Of a stretch of 64,000 nucleotides of DNA, positions 33,600-41,449 are shown one piece after another (within the stretch, counting starts at the first letter, position 1; each line of letters begins with the position of its first letter). The notes beneath the pieces were generated by a model, which saw nothing but the letters and a program-made list of their open reading frames with translations, was not told the DNA's origin and made no database searches. Source of the stretch: Colimorpha_A sp045540115 (GTDB lineage: Bacteria; Bacillota; Clostridia; Oscillospirales; CAG-272); NCBI GenBank assembly GCA_045540115.1, contig JAZQGR010000013.1, positions 1 through 64,000 of the forward strand. The letters run 5' to 3'. The position numbers and the translations under genes were made by a program.

Positions 33600-33824
33600 G
33601 TGAAAAAGCTGATTATTATTTTAGTAGTTCTCGCTATCCTTCTTTTCCCCATTCCGTTAAAAGCTAAGGACGGCGGAACCGTCGAATATTTTCCAATAAC
33701 GTTCGTATACCGCGTAACGGTCTATAATAGGCTCGAAGGCGAGGGAAGCGTTATGAAGGGAACAAAGATAATGATATTCGGATTCACCGTGTATAACGAA
33801 ACCTACACGGTATCCGACAGTTAA
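33600..33824 (+). CDS. Small exported or membrane-anchored protein of unknown function
   Basis: About 74 aa. The GTG at 33600 is preferred (AAAGGAG at 33586-33592, 7 nt away); an ATG at 33594 would be only one base from that site. A hydrophobic N-terminus, MKKLIIILVVLAILLFPIPL, is a signal peptide or membrane anchor. It is followed by a small beta-rich domain containing KDGGTVEYFPITFVYRVTVY and a second strand pair, FGFTVYNETYTV. The pattern recurs in small clostridial secreted proteins, but no function is known. It sits between rsfS and leuS in the same direction. Confidence 0.78.
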   Translation: MKKLIIILVVLAILLFPIPLKAKDGGTVEYFPITFVYRVTVYNRLEGEGSVMKGTKIMIFGFTVYNETYTVSDS

Positions 33825-33848
33825 TAATCTCAAAAGAAGGACAGAAAA

Positions 33849-36248
33849 ATGAAGTACGAACATAGTTTGATCGACAAAAAATGGCAGGACAAATGGGAAG
33901 AAGCCAAGCTTTTTGAAGCAAAAGAGGACCATTCCAAAAAGAAGTTCTATTCCCTCGTTGAGTTCCCGTATCCGTCCGGCTCGGGAATGCACGTAGGACA
34001 TATCAAGGCGTATTCGGGTCTTGAGGTCGTTTCCCGTAAAAGAAGAATGGAGGGCTATAACGTCCTCTTTCCGATAGGCTTTGACGCTTACGGTCTGCCG
34101 ACCGAAAACACCGCTATCAAGACGGGTGTTCACCCCCGTCAGGTAACCGATAACAACATAAAGAAGTTCACCTCGCAGTTAAAGCGCGTCGGCTTCTCCT
34201 TCGATTGGAGCCGCGTGGTTGACACGACCGAGGAGGAATACTATAAGTGGACGCAGTGGATATTCCTCAAAATGTACGAGAACGGACTCGTTTTCCGTGA
34301 TAAGACGCTCGTAAACTACTGCCCGTCGTGTAAGGTCGTTCTTTCGAACGAGGACTCGCAGGGCGGTAAGTGCGACATCTGCCATTCCGACATCGTACAG
34401 AAGACGAAGGAGGTCTGGTATCTTCGCATAACCGAGTACGCAGACAAGCTTCTTCAGGGACTTGAGGGCGTTGATTATCTTCCGAACGTACGCCTCCAGC
34501 AGGAAAACTGGATCGGAAAGAGCACGGGCGCATTTGTCAACTTCAAGCTTAACGTCGACGATTCGCTCCGCATCTACACCACACGTCCCGACACGCTCTA
34601 CGGCGTAACCTTCATGGTAATCGCCCCCGAGCATCCGATAATCGAAAAATACCGTGATATTATCACGAATACCGAAGCGCTCGACGCATATAAGGCAGAA
34701 TGCGCAAAGAAGAGCGAGTTCGAAAGAACACAGCTCGTCAAGGATAAGACGGGCGTCCGTATTGAGGGACTTAAGGCAATTAACCCCGTAAATGGCAAGG
34801 AGATCCCGATATATGTTGCCGACTACGTAATGATGGGCTACGGCACGGGCGCAATTATGGCAGTCCCCGCGCACGATACCCGTGACTACGACTTCGCAAA
34901 GAAGTTTGGCATCGACATAATCGAGGTCATCAAGGGCGGCGATATTTCTACCGAAGCTTATACCGGCGACGGCGAAATGGTAAATTCCGGCGTGCTTAAC
35001 GGCCTTACCAACAAAAAGGATTCAATCGAAAAAATGCTCGAGTACCTTACCGAGCAGGGAATAGGCGAAAAGGGCGTACAGTTCAAGATGAAGGACTGGG
35101 CGTTCAACCGTCAGAGATATTGGGGCGAGCCGATCCCGATCGTACATTGTCCCGAATGCGGAATCGTTCCCGTGCCTTACGAGGAGCTTCCTCTCCGCCT
35201 CCCTCCTGTTGACAATTTCCAACCCGGCTCCGACGGCGAAAGCCCGCTTGCAAAGATCGAATCCTTCGTAAACTGCAAGTGTCCGAAGTGCGGAGCTGCT
35301 GCTAAGCGTGAGACTGATACCATGCCGCAGTGGGCTGGTTCTTCCTGGTACTTCCTCCGTTACACCGACCCGAAAAACCCTGATTGCTTCGCGTCGAAGG
35401 AGGCAATGAACTATTGGCTTCCCGTTGACTGGTATAACGGCGGTATGGAGCACGTAACGCGTCACATGATCTATTCGCGCTTCTGGCATAAGTTCCTTTA
35501 CGACCTCGATCTCGTTCCGACCTCCGAGCCGTATGCAAAGCGCACCGCGCAGGGACTTATCCTTGGCTCCGACGGCGAGAAGATGAGTAAGTCGCGCGGA
35601 AACGTTGTCGATCCGAACACCGTCGTTGACGAAAGCGGTGCAGATACCCTTCGACTTTACGTTCTCTTTATGGGTGACTACGAGCAGGCAGCACCGTGGA
35701 ACGAAAGTTCGATGAAGGGATGCCGTCGCTTCCTCGACCGTACTGCCGCTCTTACGGAGCTTGTAAAGGGCGAGGGCGTAACACCCGAGATTGAAACGCT
35801 CTTCCACAAGACGATCAAGAAGGTAACCGAAGACATCGAGGCGATGAAATTCAATACCGCTATCGCTCAGATGATGATACTTATAAACGCAATCTACGAT
35901 CACGGCTCGCTCACCAAGGACGAGCTCGGAATCTTCGTTCGACTTCTTTCTCCTTTCGCTCCTCATATCTGCGAGGAGATCTGGGAAGCGCTCGGAAACG
36001 ACGGCTTCTGCTCGGTCTCCGAGTGGCCGCAGTACGATGAATCAAAGACCGTGGATTCGACGATTGAGTATGCGGTTCAGGTCCTCGGCAAGCTCCGCGG
36101 AACCGTCGTTGTCAACGCAAACGATGATAAGGACACGGTTCTTTCTAAGGCAAAGGCGGTCGAAAAGGTCGTTCCTTTCCTTGAGGGAAAGACGATTATC
36201 AAGGAAATTTTCGTTCCGAATAAGCTCGTAAACTTCGTCGTTAAATAA
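33849..36248 (+). CDS. leuS: Leucyl-tRNA synthetase
   Basis: A 799-aa class I synthetase. The HIGH-type motif HVGH is at residues 47-50 and GEKMSKSRGN near 577-584. The CP1 editing domain lies in between (TTRPDTLYGVTFMV, about 235). Two zinc knuckles are visible (CPSCKVVLSNEDSQGGKCDIC and a later CPKCG). Its length is normal for bacterial LeuS. AGAAGGAC precedes the ATG. No T-box leader is visible in the 24-bp gap from the preceding gene. Confidence 0.97.
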   Translation: MKYEHSLIDKKWQDKWEEAKLFEAKEDHSKKKFYSLVEFPYPSGSGMHVGHIKAYSGLEVVSRKRRMEGYNVLFPIGFDAYGLPTENTAIKTGVHPRQVTDNNIKKFTSQLKRVGFSFDWSRVVDTTEEEYYKWTQWIFLKMYENGLVFRDKTLVNYCPSCKVVLSNEDSQGGKCDICHSDIVQKTKEVWYLRITEYADKLLQGLEGVDYLPNVRLQQENWIGKSTGAFVNFKLNVDDSLRIYTTRPDTLYGVTFMVIAPEHPIIEKYRDIITNTEALDAYKAECAKKSEFERTQLVKDKTGVRIEGLKAINPVNGKEIPIYVADYVMMGYGTGAIMAVPAHDTRDYDFAKKFGIDIIEVIKGGDISTEAYTGDGEMVNSGVLNGLTNKKDSIEKMLEYLTEQGIGEKGVQFKMKDWAFNRQRYWGEPIPIVHCPECGIVPVPYEELPLRLPPVDNFQPGSDGESPLAKIESFVNCKCPKCGAAAKRETDTMPQWAGSSWYFLRYTDPKNPDCFASKEAMNYWLPVDWYNGGMEHVTRHMIYSRFWHKFLYDLDLVPTSEPYAKRTAQGLILGSDGEKMSKSRGNVVDPNTVVDESGADTLRLYVLFMGDYEQAAPWNESSMKGCRRFLDRTAALTELVKGEGVTPEIETLFHKTIKKVTEDIEAMKFNTAIAQMMILINAIYDHGSLTKDELGIFVRLLSPFAPHICEEIWEALGNDGFCSVSEWPQYDESKTVDSTIEYAVQVLGKLRGTVVVNANDDKDTVLSKAKAVEKVVPFLEGKTIIKEIFVPNKLVNFVVK

Positions 36249-36284
36249 TTTTTACCAAAAAAACAGAATATTTCAAACTTTTAC

Positions 36285-36313
36285 TTGACATAATGAAACA
36301 GATGTGTTATTAT
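36285..36313 (+). promoter_or_regulatory. Sigma-A promoter of rpsU
   Basis: A perfect TTGACA (36285-36290) and TATTAT (36308-36313) are separated by 17 bp. A leader of about 50 nt follows, carrying GAGGGGAGGG close to the start. Confidence 0.8.
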
Positions 36314-36371
36314 ATTGGGTGGAATTTGAAAAAAATTCTCTTTGCTTACAATGCGAGGGGAGGGATAGATA

Positions 36372-36548
36372 ATGGCAGAAGTAAGAGTAAAAGAAAATGA
36401 ATCTCTGGATAGCGCTCTTCGTAGATTCAAGAGACAGTGTCAGAGATCCGGCGTTCTCGCAGAGCTCCGCAAAAGAGAGTGCTATGAGAAGCCCAGCGTA
36501 AAGCGCAAGAAGAAGGCTGAAGCAGCCCGTAAGCGCAAGTATAAGTAA
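36372..36548 (+). CDS. rpsU: 30S ribosomal protein S21
   Basis: A 58-aa basic protein, MAEVRVKENESLDSALRRFK followed by RQCQRSGVLAELRKRECYEKP and a lysine/arginine-rich tail ending RKRKYK. This is the full S21 family sequence. It is easily missed because of its size. It is monocistronic, with a consensus promoter and strong terminator, and separate from dnaG-rpoD, with which it is linked in enterobacteria. Confidence 0.97.
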   Translation: MAEVRVKENESLDSALRRFKRQCQRSGVLAELRKRECYEKPSVKRKKKAEAARKRKYK

Positions 36549-36554
36549 TATCTG

Positions 36555-36585
36555 AAAAGAGCAGACCGTTCGGTCTGCTCTTTTT
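36555..36585. terminator. Terminator of rpsU, likely bidirectional
   Basis: The stem GAGCAGACC/GGTCTGCTC with loop GTTC has A residues before and five T residues after. The LRR gene converges from the other side and would use the same hairpin. Confidence 0.92.
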
Positions 36586-36618
36586 GCATATTTGAATGAT
36601 TAACTCTTTCGCATAATA

Positions 36619-38040
36619 TTAGTTGTGCTCGATCATACATTCCATTCCGTTAACGAAAACCTTTAAAGGAAGCTCTCCGCTGCTTCCACCGGTGACTCGA
36701 AGATAGAAGGTGTATTCGCGCTCAATCGCGACTGTCGTGTTCTTTCTGTTCGTCTCGTTCGGATATCCGCACCAAACGTAGGATTTCGTAAACGATTCAA
36801 AGCCGATAACGCTTTGCTCCTTTGCGATATCCTCATACGAGAAGTAGCCGACGTCACCGCCGAAGATATGGGTGTATCCTACGTCCTCGATAAAGCCGAA
36901 GCCTACGGTTATTCTGACGGTCGATTGCTTTTTATACTTATTTACAGCCTTGGTAACCGCGGAATCCTTTCCTGTATAGAGGCGGTCGGTAAACATCGCA
37001 TCGACGCGCAGAAGCTGCTCGGCAACGTCGTTCGGTATGTTTACCTCCTTGATAGACCAACAGTCCGCAAAGGTCGTGCAGAACTCGCTCCTTACAAAGA
37101 ACGAGGTGTTTACGGTCAGCTTTTCAAGTCCGTTACAACCCTTGACATCGGATGCAATATCGTAGTTTGCCGCTTCCGCTTCAGACATTTTCGGTATCAC
37201 CATTTCGGTAAGCGCGATACAGCCCGAAAATGATGGCGAATAGGACTCAACCTCGGAGGGAAGTCCGTCGAGGAATCTGAGCGATGAACAATTGACAAAC
37301 GCTCCTTTAAGAACCTTGACGTTATCTCCGAGAGAAACATGAGGAAGCGCGGTACAGCCCGCGAAGGTGTTTTCAAGAACCGTAACGTTACTCAAACCCG
37401 TGACCGAGAGAAGCGAGGTGCAGTTTTCAAAGGTGCTGACTGCTTCGGAAACGGTAGACGGAAGCATAATTTCCGTAAGCGAGGTGCAATTTTCAAATGT
37501 GAATGGCAGGGCGGTCACGCCCTCCTCGACCTTTACGCTCGTGAGTGCCTTACAGCCGCGAAACGCGGATTCACAGGCGATTACGGTTTTTGGAATATAA
37601 GCGCTTGTTAGCGAAACGCAGTTCATAAATGCTTCAGAGATCTCTGTTGCATTTCTGCCGCCGATGACGGTTTCGAGCTTGGGACAGTCACGAAACGCGC
37701 CGTTCATCGTTATTATTCCCGATCCGAGCTCGACAAGGACAAGGTCGGGACAGCCGACAAAGGCATAATCAATGGCTGTTACGGTATCGGGTATCGTTAC
37801 CTTTCTCAGTCCAACCATGCCGTTGAAGGCGTTTTCCTCAATCTTTTTGACAGTCTTTCCGCCGAGCTTCTTCGGAATCGTTATCTCACTTTCAACGCCC
37901 GAATATCCGATAACGGTAGCGTATCCGTCGGTTATCTTATAAATGAACCTTGTTTCCTTCTCCCCGCCGCCGCAGGACGCAGTCATAAGCATCGAAGCGA
38001 CCAAGGTCAGAAGCAGCAAAAAACGGCAATGTTTTTTCAT
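36619..38040 (-). CDS. BspA-type leucine-rich-repeat lipoprotein
   Basis: A 473-aa secreted lipoprotein. The signal is MKKHCRFLLLLTLVASMLMTASC, with the lipidation Cys at about residue 23. The start at 38040 follows AAAGGA; a frame extending 8 codons upstream lacks a site. From about 45 to 330 it holds a series of LRR_5 repeats of about 23 residues (FNGMVGLRKVTIPDTVTAI, FENCTSLTEIMLPSTV, FAGCTALPHVSLGDNV), as in BspA surface proteins that bind host or matrix proteins. The C-terminal 140 residues form a beta-rich region without repeats. Ligand unknown. Confidence 0.9.
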   Translation of the reverse strand: MKKHCRFLLLLTLVASMLMTASCGGGEKETRFIYKITDGYATVIGYSGVESEITIPKKLGGKTVKKIEENAFNGMVGLRKVTIPDTVTAIDYAFVGCPDLVLVELGSGIITMNGAFRDCPKLETVIGGRNATEISEAFMNCVSLTSAYIPKTVIACESAFRGCKALTSVKVEEGVTALPFTFENCTSLTEIMLPSTVSEAVSTFENCTSLLSVTGLSNVTVLENTFAGCTALPHVSLGDNVKVLKGAFVNCSSLRFLDGLPSEVESYSPSFSGCIALTEMVIPKMSEAEAANYDIASDVKGCNGLEKLTVNTSFFVRSEFCTTFADCWSIKEVNIPNDVAEQLLRVDAMFTDRLYTGKDSAVTKAVNKYKKQSTVRITVGFGFIEDVGYTHIFGGDVGYFSYEDIAKEQSVIGFESFTKSYVWCGYPNETNRKNTTVAIEREYTFYLRVTGGSSGELPLKVFVNGMECMIEHN

Positions 38041-38134
38041 ATATCCGTTCCTTTCAATAAACATCTTATTTATTATATATCATTTCGCGATTTTTGTCAA
38101 CTTTTGGAGTATGTCAAAGTGCAGCACTATTATG

Positions 38135-38191
38135 TGAGTTGCGGTAAAAGCTTATCGCAGCTCATAATGAAATATTTCCTTAGGGAAATAT
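38135..38191. repeat. Pair of intergenic hairpins, related in style to the 18.6-kb array
   Basis: The first hairpin is TGAGTTGCGGTAA/TTATCGCAGCTCA with loop AAGC and two G-T pairs (38135-38164). The second is ATATTTCC/GGAAATAT (38172-38191). The second is flanked on both sides by ATGAAAT, a spacer-plus-hairpin arrangement like that after rnj. Nothing else is seen in 38041-38215. Confidence 0.55.
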
Positions 38192-38215
38192 GAAATGTTG
38201 CTCGGCATATTATGG

Positions 38216-38256
38216 ATAAAAATGATCCGTTGCAAAAAGCAACGGATCATTTTTAT
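38216..38256 (-). terminator. Terminator of the spoVM transcript
   Basis: A long perfect stem (ATAAAAATGATCCGTTGC and its complement, loop of five bases) begins four bases after the spoVM stop on the minus strand, with a T-run inside the descending arm. It is nearly symmetric and could act in both directions. Confidence 0.85.
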
Positions 38257-38260
38257 CCTT

Positions 38261-38353
38261 CTATCGAGTGTCGCGCTTTTTTCTTTTTCTGCCGAGGAAA
38301 AAACGGATAATGGGCGAAAGAAACTTCGGCGGAGATAATACTATGACCTTCAT
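38261..38353 (-). CDS. spoVM: Stage V sporulation protein SpoVM (30-aa peptide)
   Basis: Translating the minus strand from ATG 38353 gives a 30-residue peptide beginning MKVIVLSPPKFLSPIIRFFL and continuing GRKRKKRDTR. It aligns without gaps to B. subtilis SpoVM (MKFYTIKLPKFLGGIVRAML..): M1, K2, P9, K10, F11, L12, I15, R17, L20, G21, R24 and K25 are shared. SpoVM is an amphipathic helix that recognises the convex forespore membrane and anchors SpoIVA for coat assembly; P9 is needed for that localisation. A good site, GAAGGAG, lies 7 nt upstream. It follows a 57-aa gene by 10 bp and ends the group that begins with the ClpC-type ATPase. Confidence 0.9.
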   Translation of the reverse strand: MKVIVLSPPKFLSPIIRFFLGRKRKKRDTR

Positions 38354-38363
38354 AAATACTCCT

Positions 38364-38537
38364 TCACGGTCGATCTTTGTTAAGACATAGAATGCCGAGC
38401 GAAATGATGAGAAGGGACTCTATCAGCGCCAAAGCACGCGGAGATAGAAAAAATGCAAGCAGTATTCCAAGTCCGAAGGCGATTATTGCGACTTCGGGGA
38501 TAAGATCTTTTCCGTTTCCGTTGAGGCGCTTTCTCAT
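38364..38537 (-). CDS. 57-aa predicted membrane protein between clpC and spoVM
   Basis: An ORF with AAGGAG 9 nt before its ATG encodes MRKRLNGNGKDLIPEVAIIA followed by a hydrophobic stretch (about residues 15-31), a short turn SPRA, a second hydrophobic stretch (about 36-52) and the end NKDRP. This suggests a helical hairpin in the membrane. It starts 27 bp after the ClpC-type gene and ends 10 bp before spoVM, so the three are very likely cotranscribed. I recognise no family and assign no function. Confidence 0.8.
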   Translation of the reverse strand: MRKRLNGNGKDLIPEVAIIAFGLGILLAFFLSPRALALIESLLIISLGILCLNKDRP

Positions 38538-38564
38538 ATTCTCGCACTCCTTAAAAGCTATTTA

Positions 38565-40865
38565 CTACATAATATGCGAAAGCGCGTTTTTTGTTACGGC
38601 ATTTACGGATATTTTTCCATTTTCGAGCGAAATCGAAAGAGAAGCCCCATTTTTTTCGGTTGGCAGGGAAGAAATCACAGCACCCTCGATCTCAGTTTTA
38701 ATAAATGAGAATATATCACGAGCACCGCCGCTTCCGCATTTCGACGCGTAAGATATGACCTCGGAGGAAATGTCAAGCGTTACTCCGACCTCCAATAGGC
38801 GGTCGTGCAGGGCATCAAGCCGTTTTTTTGCAATTTTTTTGGCGGAATCGGGATCGAGATTGTCAAACGTGACGATGCAGTCAAGTCGCCCTATAAGCTC
38901 GGGGCTGAAAAAATCCTTTGCGCTTTTCAGCAGCTTCTCGTTCCCACATGCGGTGAAGCCCGCCGCGCCCCTTTCTGTGGCGCCGATATTTGTCGTCAGT
39001 ATGATGACACAACCGCGGAAATCGGCGCGTTTGCCTTGCGGATCGGTTATAAAGCCGTGGTCGAGTATCTGGAGGAGCAGGGAAAAAACGTCGGGATCCG
39101 CCTTCTCAGCTTCGTCGAAAAGCAAAACGGAATAGGGCTTGCTCCGCACCTCCTTGATGAGTAGTCCTTCGTCGCGATAGCCGACGTATCCGGGCGGCGA
39201 GCCGATAAGCCGTGACACGCTGTGCTTTTCGCCGTACTCTGACATATCGAGGCGAATGAGGGCGTCGGCGCTTCCGTAAAACTGCTCGGCAATTGCACCG
39301 GCAAGGGCAGTTTTTCCGACTCCTGACGCTCCGGAGAACATCATCGATGCGATGGGCGAGGTGTCGCCGTGAATACCGAGAACGCCTGCGCGGAGGGTTG
39401 AAGCCACGGTTTTAATGGCACTTTTTTGACCGAAAACGGCATCTTTAAGCCCGTTTTCGAGCCCCAAAAGGTCGCTTTCGGAGGGTAAACGAACGCTGCC
39501 GCGTCGTTTGTTGAGAGTTCTTTCGACATCGGAACGAAGAAGCACCTTGGTGATGTCGGATCTCATTTTATTAAGACGGTCTTTTATGTTCTCTCCGACC
39601 GTTCGCGTTAGCTCAGTATTATCCGACTCGGAAAGACCGTTTGATATTGCGCTGAGGTAACGCGCTTCCTCTCGTTTTGCTTCAAGCTCGAGGCGCTTTG
39701 ACGACGCCGCCTCGTCGATGAGGTCGATTGCCTTATCGGGCAGACGCTTTGACGGTACGTATCGCACCGACAACTCGACAGCGGCGGTGATCGCGCTGTC
39801 GTCGATAATTATGCCGTGATGCTCCTCGTATTTTTCCTTGATCCCGCGCAGGATAGTTATCGCTTCGTCGACGGTCGGCTCCTCGACCGTTATCGGGAGA
39901 AAGCGTCGCTCAAGTGCGGGATCGCTTTCGATATGACGTCGATATTCGCTGACCGTTGTTGCACCGATCAAGCGTATCTCACCGCGCGCAAGCGAAGGCT
40001 TCATAATGCTCCCCGCGTCGATGGCGCCCTCTGAGGCGCCTGTGCCGACTATCGTATGAAGCTCGTCTATGAAGAGTATTATATCGGGATCCTCCGATGC
40101 CTCAAGTAGCACGGTTTTCATTCGCTCCTCAAATTCTCCTCGGTATTTTGCTCCCGATATTATCGCGGCGATGTCGAGTGAAACTATAGCTTTTCCAATC
40201 AGAAACGACGGAACGTTCCCGTCTCTTATTCTGTCCGCAAGCCCCTCGACGACCGCAGTTTTGCCGACTCCCGCTTCACCGATGAGGCAAGGATTGTTCT
40301 TTCGTCTGCGGCAAAGCGCTTCTATGAGCGCTTCGAGCTCGCTTTCGCGCCCGATAACGGGATCGAGCGAGCATTCGCACAGGTTCCTTCCGTATTTGCT
40401 TATCATCGGCGGCAACTTTTTGCGCTCCTCTCGGTGAGGCGAATGTGCATTTTGCGAGTATAGCTCGGGAAGTATTTCGTCGCACGACTTATGCTTTTCA
40501 ATGATCCTGACAGCGATGCTGTCCTTTTCCGAGAGCAGGGCGGACAGTAGCTGCTCTGTACCTATCCTTCCGAATGCTCCCGGTATTTCCTTTGCAGCTT
40601 TTTCTATCACACTGCGCAGACGCGGAGTCATCTCGGGCGGCGGCAAGGTCATATTTCCGCTTCCGTTCAGAAACATAACCGCTTGCTTTGCACTTTTATA
40701 ATCAAGCCCGTGCTTTCTTAAGATATCTGCTCCGACTGAGCTTTCTTCTCTGAGCAGACCGAGAAGAAGATGCTCGGTTCCAATATACGTATGTCCCATT
40801 TCTGACGCTTCTGTCTGCGCTCTTTTGAGCGCATTTTGCGCCGCAGGGGTAAAACGGCTCGTCAT
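38565..40865 (-). CDS. clpC: ClpC-type AAA+ unfoldase (ATP-dependent Clp protease subunit)
   Basis: A 766-aa double-AAA+ protein. The N domain has two Clp_N repeats (SRFTPAAQNALKRAQTEASE). AAA1 has GEAGVGKTAVVEGLA (about residues 197-211) and FIDELH; AAA2 has SGASGVGKTALAGAIAE (about 515-531) and LLFDEAEKADPDVF. The middle region is short and lacks a clear UVR motif, making the protein shorter than B. subtilis ClpC (810). A GAAGF sequence sits where ClpP-binding loops occur, so ClpP partnership is possible but unproven. A minor promoter may lie at 40884-40912 (TTGATC-17-TAAAAA, minus strand). Gene neighbours suggest a sporulation role. Confidence 0.88.
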   Translation of the reverse strand: MTSRFTPAAQNALKRAQTEASEMGHTYIGTEHLLLGLLREESSVGADILRKHGLDYKSAKQAVMFLNGSGNMTLPPPEMTPRLRSVIEKAAKEIPGAFGRIGTEQLLSALLSEKDSIAVRIIEKHKSCDEILPELYSQNAHSPHREERKKLPPMISKYGRNLCECSLDPVIGRESELEALIEALCRRRKNNPCLIGEAGVGKTAVVEGLADRIRDGNVPSFLIGKAIVSLDIAAIISGAKYRGEFEERMKTVLLEASEDPDIILFIDELHTIVGTGASEGAIDAGSIMKPSLARGEIRLIGATTVSEYRRHIESDPALERRFLPITVEEPTVDEAITILRGIKEKYEEHHGIIIDDSAITAAVELSVRYVPSKRLPDKAIDLIDEAASSKRLELEAKREEARYLSAISNGLSESDNTELTRTVGENIKDRLNKMRSDITKVLLRSDVERTLNKRRGSVRLPSESDLLGLENGLKDAVFGQKSAIKTVASTLRAGVLGIHGDTSPIASMMFSGASGVGKTALAGAIAEQFYGSADALIRLDMSEYGEKHSVSRLIGSPPGYVGYRDEGLLIKEVRSKPYSVLLFDEAEKADPDVFSLLLQILDHGFITDPQGKRADFRGCVIILTTNIGATERGAAGFTACGNEKLLKSAKDFFSPELIGRLDCIVTFDNLDPDSAKKIAKKRLDALHDRLLEVGVTLDISSEVISYASKCGSGGARDIFSFIKTEIEGAVISSLPTEKNGASLSISLENGKISVNAVTKNALSHIM

Positions 40866-40918
40866 GGTATCGCCTCCTACCGTTTTTTACTATTATTGAC
40901 CGCGTCGATCAACTGTAA

Positions 40919-41449
40919 TCAAAGCGGGACGCGGTGCTTTTCGTAGGCAATGGCGAGATGATTCCACGTTTCTTTGTTTATGATCCCGTCTGACGGCAGC
41001 CCTTGAGTAAATTGGAACTCCATAACAGCACGCTCGGTATCGGCGTCGAATACGTTGTCGATATTCAGCTCTTCACAGTATGGATAGGAGACGCCGAGCG
41101 CCTTAAGCATTATCTTTACGATCATAATAAGCTCGCTTTTGTCACCGAGCTTAGTGACGCCGTTTTTGAGCGCTTGGCTGAATGGAGAGATCGCGTTTGG
41201 GGAAGAGAGGATCGCATCTGCCCTCTCGTGCTCGGAGCTTAATTTTCTGAAGGTCTCGTAATTGACTCTGCCGTCGGGGATGAGCCCGTGCTTTTTCTGA
41301 AACGCGGTGACTGATTCCACGGTCGTTTTGCCGTAGATGCCGTCGGGATTTACTCTCGGTACGTCGCGGTCGACGCGCGAGATGTCGTATAGATACACCT
41401 GTATTTGACGAACCGATTCCTTGTAAAACGGCATTTCTGTATTCATCAT
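40919..41449 (-). CDS. Peptidoglycan-binding protein with two PG_binding_1 repeats
   Basis: A 176-aa protein with two peptidoglycan-binding modules: VNPDGIYGKTTVESVTAFQKKHG (about residues 33-55) and IDNVFDADTERAVMEFQFTQG (about 129-149), each followed by the typical DGxxNxxTW/F segment. No signal peptide is visible, so export is not by the Sec signal route, or the protein acts inside the mother cell. Its ATG lies within the stop overlap of the upstream 468-aa gene (ATGATGA), so the pair is translationally coupled. A spore-envelope role is inferred from that partner. Confidence 0.85.
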   Translation of the reverse strand: MMNTEMPFYKESVRQIQVYLYDISRVDRDVPRVNPDGIYGKTTVESVTAFQKKHGLIPDGRVNYETFRKLSSEHERADAILSSPNAISPFSQALKNGVTKLGDKSELIMIVKIMLKALGVSYPYCEELNIDNVFDADTERAVMEFQFTQGLPSDGIINKETWNHLAIAYEKHRVPL

